A stretch of 64,000 nt of DNA from Solirubrobacter deserti (lineage in GTDB: Bacteria > Actinomycetota > Thermoleophilia > Solirubrobacterales > Solirubrobacteraceae): contig NZ_QPKJ02000001.1 in the NCBI RefSeq assembly GCF_003344625.1, positions 372,001 to 436,000 of the forward strand. The letters are read 5' to 3'. The notes under the pieces were generated by a model. It saw only the letters and a program-made list of their open reading frames with translations. It had not been told where the DNA came from and made no database searches. The position numbers and the translations under genes are program-made. Of this stretch, positions 58,968 through 64,000 are shown in pieces (position 1 is the first letter of the stretch; each line of letters begins with the position of its first letter).

Positions 58968-60617
58968 GTGAATGACGTCCGGCTCGACACCAACTTCGTC
59001 GACTACCTGATCGTCGCCAGCTACTTCGTCGTCGTCCTCGGCGTCGGCTTCGCGGCCAAGCGCTACATCAAGTCCAGCCTCGACTACTTCCTGTCCGGGC
59101 GGTCGCTCCCGGCCTGGATCACCGGCCTCGCGTTCATCTCCGCCAACCTGGGCGCGACGGAGGTGCTCGGCATGGCCGCCAACGGTGCCCAGTACGGCGT
59201 CGCGACGGTCAACTACTACTGGCTCGGTGCGATCCCGGCCATGGTCTTTCTCGGCCTGGTGATGATGCCGTTCTACTACGGCTCGAAGGTCCGCTCGGTG
59301 CCGGAGTACCTGCTGTTGCGCTTCGACAAGCAGTCGCATGTGTTCAACAGCGTCACCTTCGCGGTGGCGACGATCCTGATCGCCGGCGTGAACCTGTTCG
59401 CGCTCGCGCTCGTCTTGAAGCTGCTGCTGGGCTGGCCGATCATCGTCGGCATCATCGTGGCCGCGGTGGTGGTCGCCGCGTACATCACGCTCGGCGGCCT
59501 GTCGTCGGCGATCTACAACGAGGTGCTGCAGTTCTTCGTGATCCTCGCCGCGCTGATCCCGATCACGGTGATCGGCTTGTTCGAGGTCGGCGGCTGGGGC
59601 GGTCTGCAGGACAGGGTCAGGGAGTCCAAGCTCGGCGAGGCGGGTCTGCACGCGCTGGAGGGCACGAACCCGGGCGACGTGACCAACCCGATCGGCGCGA
59701 CGTGGATCGGGCTCGTGTTCGGCCTCGGCTTCGTGCTCGCGTTCTCCTATTGGACGACGAACTTCGCCGAGGTCCAGCGGGCGCTGTCCGCGAAGGACCT
59801 CAGCGCGGCCGAGCGCACGCCTCTGATCGGCGCGATCCCCAAGCTGTTCCTGCCGTTCGTGATGATCGTCCCGGGCATGATCGCGCTCGTGGTCATCCCG
59901 GGGCTCGGCAGCGATCAGCCGAACATGGAGTACAACAACGCGATCCCGCTGCTCATGAACGAGTACCTGCCCAACGGGATGCTCGGCATCGCACTGACCG
60001 GCCTGATGGCGTCGTTCATGGCGGGTGTGGCGGCCAACGTGAGTGCGTTCAACACCGTGGTCACCACCGACCTCGTGGAGCCGTACCTGAAGAAGGGCAT
60101 GCCCGACGAGTGGTACATCCGCTTCGGGCGCATCGCGACGATCGGCGGCATCTTCGTGTCGATCTTCACCGCGTTGATCGCCTCCACCTACGACAACCTC
60201 ATGAACTACCTGCAGGCGCTGTTCTCGATCTTCAACGCGCCGCTGTTCGCCACGTTCATCATCGGCATGTTCTGGAAGCGCATGACCTCGGCCGCGGCGA
60301 TCTGGGGCCTGATCGCGGGCACGGTCACCGCCGCCGGGCTGTTCATCGGCTACAAGGCGGGCTGGATCGGCTTCGGCTCCGACCTCGACCAGTCGATGTG
60401 GGGCGCGGGCGCCGCGTTCGTGGTCGACGCCGTCGTCACGGTGGTCGTGTCGCTCATGACCAAGCCCAAGCCGGTCGACCAGCTGCAGGGGTTGGTGTAC
60501 GGCATGGCCAACGTCGACGAGAGCGTCAAGCGCCCGCCACACTGGTGGGAGTCGCCGAAGCTGCTCGGGTTCTCGGTGCTCGCCGGGGCCGCCATCCTGA
60601 CGCTCGTGTTCTGGTAG
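58968..60617 (+). CDS. Sodium:solute symporter (SSS family)
   Basis: A 549-residue transporter with about 13-14 membrane helices. SSS landmarks include FLSGRSLPAWITGLAFISAN, LGATEVLGMAANGAQYGVAT, YYGSKVRSVPEYLLLRFDKQ, SFMAGVAANVSAFNTVVTTD and LFATFIIGMFWKRMTSAAAI. It resembles the sodium/sugar (SglT-type) branch, and its neighbour galK supports a sugar such as galactose as substrate; this is inference. GTG start at 58968 sits three bases after the metK terminator hairpin, whose stem holds the only ribosome binding site. The small membrane gene behind it is probably co-translated. Confidence 0.92.
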   Translation: MNDVRLDTNFVDYLIVASYFVVVLGVGFAAKRYIKSSLDYFLSGRSLPAWITGLAFISANLGATEVLGMAANGAQYGVATVNYYWLGAIPAMVFLGLVMMPFYYGSKVRSVPEYLLLRFDKQSHVFNSVTFAVATILIAGVNLFALALVLKLLLGWPIIVGIIVAAVVVAAYITLGGLSSAIYNEVLQFFVILAALIPITVIGLFEVGGWGGLQDRVRESKLGEAGLHALEGTNPGDVTNPIGATWIGLVFGLGFVLAFSYWTTNFAEVQRALSAKDLSAAERTPLIGAIPKLFLPFVMIVPGMIALVVIPGLGSDQPNMEYNNAIPLLMNEYLPNGMLGIALTGLMASFMAGVAANVSAFNTVVTTDLVEPYLKKGMPDEWYIRFGRIATIGGIFVSIFTALIASTYDNLMNYLQALFSIFNAPLFATFIIGMFWKRMTSAAAIWGLIAGTVTAAGLFIGYKAGWIGFGSDLDQSMWGAGAAFVVDAVVTVVVSLMTKPKPVDQLQGLVYGMANVDESVKRPPHWWESPKLLGFSVLAGAAILTLVFW

Positions 60618-60626
60618 GAGAAGACC

Positions 60627-60935
60627 GTGTCCGATACACCGAACCGGGCCGAGCGCGCCGCCAACCTCTTCGACCTGCGCCGGATCATCGGCGGGCTGTT
60701 CGTCGCCTGGGGGGTCCTGCTGATCGTGCTCGGGCTCCTCGACGTCGGCGACGTCGACAACGCGATGAACATCAACCTCTACTCGGGCATCGGGATGCTG
60801 GTGTTGGGGCTGCTGTTCCTGCTGTGGGCGTTCACGCGCCCCCTCGGGCGCGAGTTGCGCGAGTCAGAGCAGGCGAGCGGCAGCGCCCGGAGCGACGGCG
60901 AAGGCACCCGCCGGCCGGGGGACACCGGGTCCTAG
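60627..60935 (+). CDS. Small two-helix membrane protein next to the symporter
   Basis: A 102-residue protein. A short charged N-terminus precedes two membrane helices (about residues 20-40, IIGGLFVAWGVLLIVLGLL, and 50-70, LYSGIGMLVLGLLFLLWAF). The Ser/Glu/Arg/Gly-rich tail overlaps convergent galK by 72 bases. Start GTG at 60627, eight bases after AGGAG and nine bases after the symporter stop, suggests an accessory protein of the transporter. No family is recognised. Confidence 0.8.
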   Translation: MSDTPNRAERAANLFDLRRIIGGLFVAWGVLLIVLGLLDVGDVDNAMNINLYSGIGMLVLGLLFLLWAFTRPLGRELRESEQASGSARSDGEGTRRPGDTGS

Positions 60936-61859
60936 CAGCGCGAGGACCGAACCGCCGAAGCCGCCGCCGACCATCCGGGCGCCGGCGGCTCCGGCGGCCT
61001 TGAGTCGCTCCACGGTGGCTTCGACCTCGGGGACGGACGCCTCGTAGTTGTCGCGCAGCGAGGCGTGCGACTCGTCGAGCAGGTGGCCGAGCCCTTCGAG
61101 GTCGCCCGCGTCGAGCGCGAGCGCGGCGGCCTCGACGCGCTCGTTCTCGCTGACCACGTGCGCGACGCGGCGGCGGAGCGTGTCGTCGAGACCCTCGAAG
61201 TCGCGCGCGTCCCGCAGGCTCGTGATGCCGAGCGCCTCGCACGCCGCGCGGCACTCGGCACGGCGCTCGTTGTAGCCACCGGCGGCGTGCGTGTGCGTGG
61301 CGCCGGAATCCACGGTCACGAGCTGCCACTCGCCGAGGTCGAGCGGATGCGGGTCCACGTCGAGGCTGCGGAAGTCGATCCGCAGCACGTGCCCGTCCCG
61401 CGAGCACAGTGAGGCGAGCTGGTCCAGCAGCCCGGTCTCGGCGCCGACCCAGTCGTTCTCCACGCGCGAGCACAGCTGCGCCAGCTCGAGGAGGTCGTCG
61501 GGCTCGCGGCCGAGCAGCGCGAGCGCCAGCGCCGCCTCGAGCGCCGCGCTGGAGGACAGGCCGCTGCCCTGCGGGACGTCGCCGCTGATGGTCAGGTGCG
61601 CGGGGGCGACGTCGAATCCCGCGGCGCGCAGCTCGCCCACCATCCCGCGCGCGAACGCGCGCCAGCCCTCGGCGCGCTCGGGCGCGTCGAACTCGTCCCG
61701 TTCGCCCAGATCGAGGGCGTCGACGGTGAACATGCGCGCCGGCTCGGCCGTCACGGTGACACCCCGCTCGATCGCGAACGGCATCGCGAGCCCGTCGTTG
61801 TAGTCGGTGTGCTCGCCGATCAGGTTCACCCGACCGGGGCCGAACGCGCGCACGCTCAC
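60864..61859 (-). CDS. galK: Galactokinase
   Basis: A 331-residue GHMP kinase. The galactokinase signature GPGRVNLIGEHTDYNDGLAM lies at residues 7-26, nearer the start than in most relatives. The ATP loop is ISGDVPQGSGLSSSAALEAA, the catalytic-region DWVGAETGLLDQLASLCSRD follows, and the end motif is GARMVGGGFGGSVLAL. It phosphorylates D-galactose to galactose 1-phosphate in the Leloir pathway. galT and galE are not in view. GTG start at 61859, 35 bp from the divergent binding-protein gene. The 3' end overlaps the small membrane gene. Confidence 0.93.
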   Translation of the reverse strand: MSVRAFGPGRVNLIGEHTDYNDGLAMPFAIERGVTVTAEPARMFTVDALDLGERDEFDAPERAEGWRAFARGMVGELRAAGFDVAPAHLTISGDVPQGSGLSSSAALEAALALALLGREPDDLLELAQLCSRVENDWVGAETGLLDQLASLCSRDGHVLRIDFRSLDVDPHPLDLGEWQLVTVDSGATHTHAAGGYNERRAECRAACEALGITSLRDARDFEGLDDTLRRRVAHVVSENERVEAAALALDAGDLEGLGHLLDESHASLRDNYEASVPEVEATVERLKAAGAAGARMVGGGFGGSVLALLGPGVPRPAGAFAVAPGAAARLL

Positions 61860-61894
61860 GGTTGACCGCCGCGGGAGCGGGGTAACGAGCCGTC

Positions 61895-63166
61895 ATGAGG
61901 GAGACGCGCCGGGAGTTCCTGGCGGCCGCGGCCGGTGCCGCGCTGGTGCTGGCGGGCTGTGGCGGATCGTCGCGCTCGGACGGCGCCCAGGTGACGCTCG
62001 ACTTCTGGAACGGCTTCACCGGCGGCGACGGGCCGCAGATGCTCGCGCTGGTGCAGGCGGTGGAGAAGGAACATCCCGAGATCCGCGTGCGGATGGTGAC
62101 CGCGCGCTGGGAGGACTTCTACACGAAGCTGCCGGCCGCCGTGGCGAGCGGCGAAGGGCCGGACGTCGCCCTCATGCACGTCGACCAGATCCCCACGAAC
62201 GCCGCCCACCGCACCATCATGCCGCTCGACGACCTCGTCCGTGACCTCGATCTGCAGGAGGACGACTTCGCCGCGCCGGTCTGGCGCGCCGGGGCGGTGG
62301 ACGGCCGACGCTACGGCGTGCCGCTCGACATGCACCCGATCGGGCTCTATGCCAACCAGCAGGTGCTGTCTGAGGCAGGGCTCGATCCCGAGAGCCTGCC
62401 CACGACGCGCGACGAATATGAGTCCGCGCTCGAAGAGCTCAAGGGCAAGGGCGTCCAAGGGCACTGGGTGACGCCGTTCTTCTTCACCGGCGGGCACCAG
62501 TTCATGTCGCTGCTGTGGCAGTTCGGCGGCGACCTGACCGACCCGGAGGCCACGCGTGCGACGTGGAACTCGGACGCGGGCGTGGAGGCGCTGGAGTGGA
62601 TGCGGAGCCTGATCGCCAAGGGCTACTCGCCCCGCAACGTCGGCCAGGACGCGGACTCGATCGCATTCAAGAACGGCCAGAACGCGTTCATCTGGAACGG
62701 CGCGTGGGCGATCGGCGACTACGGCTCGACCGAGGGCCTGGAGTGGACGCTCGCGCCGCTGCCGAAGATCGGGAGCGTGGCGGCCGCCTGGTCGAACTCC
62801 CACAACTTCACCGTCATGCGCCAGCCCACGCCGGATCCGCAGCGGCTGGAAGCGGTGAAGGTGCTGATCGACGGCGTCACCCGCTCGCCCGCGTGGGCCG
62901 AGGCGGGGCAGATCCCCGCGCGCCGGAGCGCCCGTGAGAGCGAGGCGTTCCGCAAGCTCGAGGCGCAGTCCGCGCTCGCCCGGCAGGTGCCCGATCTGCG
63001 CTTCGCGGCCGCGGCGCCCGGGCTGTCCGACGTGCGCGAGTCGACGCTGGACATCGCCGTCGCGCAGGCCATCAACGGCTCGCGTCCCGTGCGGGAGGCG
63101 CTCGACGACAGCGCGCGCCGGGCGAACGAGCTGCTCGCGCTCAACCGGGAGAAGTACGGCACATGA
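61895..63166 (+). CDS. Sugar ABC transporter substrate-binding lipoprotein
   Basis: A 423-residue family 1 extracellular binding protein. The N-terminus (MRETRREFLAAAAGAALVLA) combines a twin-arginine motif with a lipobox (LAGC, Cys at residue 22), so it is probably a Tat-exported lipoprotein. The body has TLDFWNGFTGGDGPQMLALV, VRMVTARWEDFYTKLPAAVA, GEGPDVALMHVDQIP, YGVPLDMHPIGLYANQQVL and WNGAWAIGDYGSTEGLEWTL, typical of CUT1 sugar binders. Divergent galK suggests a galactoside or related sugar. The end overlaps the permease gene (ATGA). Confidence 0.92.
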   Translation: MRETRREFLAAAAGAALVLAGCGGSSRSDGAQVTLDFWNGFTGGDGPQMLALVQAVEKEHPEIRVRMVTARWEDFYTKLPAAVASGEGPDVALMHVDQIPTNAAHRTIMPLDDLVRDLDLQEDDFAAPVWRAGAVDGRRYGVPLDMHPIGLYANQQVLSEAGLDPESLPTTRDEYESALEELKGKGVQGHWVTPFFFTGGHQFMSLLWQFGGDLTDPEATRATWNSDAGVEALEWMRSLIAKGYSPRNVGQDADSIAFKNGQNAFIWNGAWAIGDYGSTEGLEWTLAPLPKIGSVAAAWSNSHNFTVMRQPTPDPQRLEAVKVLIDGVTRSPAWAEAGQIPARRSARESEAFRKLEAQSALARQVPDLRFAAAAPGLSDVRESTLDIAVAQAINGSRPVREALDDSARRANELLALNREKYGT

Positions 63167-64000
63167 AGCGCGCCACGCCCTGGCTGTTCCTCGCGCCGTA
63201 CCTGCTGCTCTTCAGCGCCTTCGTCGCCGCGCCGGTCCTCTACGGCCTGTGGATGTCCCTGCACAACTGGGACCAGTTCCTGCCGGAGAAGCCGTTCATC
63301 GGGCTGGAGAACTACGCGAACCTGTTCACGCCCGGCTCGGCCAAAGCGGGCCCGTTCTGGGACGCGATGCTCGCCACGGGCATCTTCACGCTCTTCAGCG
63401 TCCCGCTGCTCGTGGTGCTGCCGCTGGGCGTCGCGCTGCTGCTCAACCGCCGCTTCAAGGGCCGTGCCGTGTTCCGCGCGATCTACTTCGCGCCCTATGT
63501 CCTGGGCGTGGTGGTCGTCAGCATGGTGTTCCGTTTCGTGCTGGACCCGAACATCGGCGCGCTCAACCACCTGCTCGGGACGACGACGCCGTGGACCACC
63601 GCGCTCCCATGGGCGTGGGTGTCGCTGATCGGCATGACCGTGTGGTGGACGCTCGGCTTCAACGCCGTCATCTACCTCGCCGGCCTGCAGGACATCGACC
63701 GCTCGCTCTACGACGCCGCCGCGGTGGACGGCGCCGGCCGCTGGCAGCAGTTCTGGAACGTCACCCTGCCGTCGCTGCGGCCGGTGACCGTGTTCGTGGT
63801 CACGGTGACGATCCTCGCCTCGGCGAACTTGTTCGGCCAGTCTTACCTGATGACACAGGGCGCGCCCGAGGAGAGGACCCGCTCGGCGATCATGTTCATC
63901 GCCGAGGAAGGCTTCCAGGACTTCAACCTCGGCTCCGCCGCGGCGATGAGCTACGTGCTCGCCATGTTCCTGATGGCGCTCAGCGCGGGTGTGTTCTTCT
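63163..64000 (+). CDS. Sugar ABC transporter permease (UgpA/MalF type), truncated by the window edge
   Basis: The frame from the ATG at 63163 is open for 279 codons to the window end. It begins MKRATPWLFLAPYLLLFSAF and shows about six membrane helices. FIGLENYANLFTP and AIYFAPYVLGVVVVSMVFRF are typical, as is the EAA loop YDAAAVDGAGRWQQFWNVTL with PSLRP, which contacts the ATPase. It belongs to the CUT1 importer of the preceding binding protein; the second permease should follow outside the window. Confidence 0.92.
   Translation, partial: MKRATPWLFLAPYLLLFSAFVAAPVLYGLWMSLHNWDQFLPEKPFIGLENYANLFTPGSAKAGPFWDAMLATGIFTLFSVPLLVVLPLGVALLLNRRFKGRAVFRAIYFAPYVLGVVVVSMVFRFVLDPNIGALNHLLGTTTPWTTALPWAWVSLIGMTVWWTLGFNAVIYLAGLQDIDRSLYDAAAVDGAGRWQQFWNVTLPSLRPVTVFVVTVTILASANLFGQSYLMTQGAPEERTRSAIMFIAEEGFQDFNLGSAAAMSYVLAMFLMALSAGVFF

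Overview
This is a 64-kb stretch of a very GC-rich, gene-dense chromosome. Most likely it is an actinobacterium, and I would guess the Thermoleophilia/Solirubrobacterales. The grounds are the GTG/TTG starts, the actinobacterial-type division and cell-wall (dcw) genes, a MurE with the DNPR motif of meso-diaminopimelate ligases, an FtsZ tail ending in DLDIPPFLR, many ATGA/GTGA overlaps, and large secreted Ala/Pro-rich proteins. The genus assignment is inference. I found no rRNA, tRNA, CRISPR array, insertion sequence or phage gene.

Layout. 1-1163 (minus): YCII-domain protein coupled to an ECF sigma factor that runs off the left edge. 1238-4121: tadA-tadB-tadC, a Tad/Flp-type secretion motor and platform without a pilin. 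4122-4444: structured regulatory region with an mraZ promoter and TGGG boxes. 4445-26129: the dcw cluster in the order mraZ, rsmH, ftsL-like, ftsI, [AidB-like acyl-CoA dehydrogenase], murE, murF, mraY, [secreted propeller, minus], [alkyltransferase-like/secreted fusion], ftsW, murG, [lipoprotein], [recQ, minus], murC, ftsQ, ftsZ. murD and ftsA are not present, and unrelated genes occupy the slots between mraY and ftsW and between murG and murC. 26175-27866: GGDEF protein with a decayed HD-GYP tail. 27889-32234: complete glycine cleavage operon gcvT-H-PA-PB. 32235-34812: structured leader, then three small secreted proteins, the last broken by a frameshift. 34821-37213: trpS, scpA, scpB. 37254-40027: DUF4328 membrane protein, arylsulfotransferase-like secreted protein, hairpin. 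40005-42081: rlmN (minus), rluB-type pseudouridine synthase, AroH chorismate mutase. 42153-44532: ABC exporter and divergent TetR regulator sharing a triple operator. 44538-49193: aromatic amino-acid block hisC - leader peptide - aroF - tyrA - aroA. 49215-55639: AbiEi/DUF559 protein, UPF0104-type membrane protein, phytase-like secreted protein, class V aminotransferase, KTSC protein, MocR regulator divergent from a PNPOx-like flavoprotein. 55656-58911: cmk, der, metK. 58968-64000: sodium:solute symporter with a small membrane partner, galactokinase, and the start of a sugar ABC importer.

How the parts work together. The dcw genes supply lipid II synthesis (MurE, MurF, MraY, MurG, MurC), the septal synthase pair (FtsW/FtsI), the linker proteins (FtsL-like, FtsQ) and the Z-ring. 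The aromatic block joins DAHP synthase, EPSP synthase, chorismate mutase, prephenate dehydrogenase and an aminotransferase, mostly the tyrosine branch. aroF is preceded by a 24-codon leader peptide rich in Tyr, Trp and Phe and by competing RNA stems, a probable attenuator. A recurrent TANNNT element 6-11 bp before start codons, usually without a Shine-Dalgarno sequence, suggests that many genes here are transcribed leaderless or nearly so. All coordinates come from reading the sequence; no similarity search was run.
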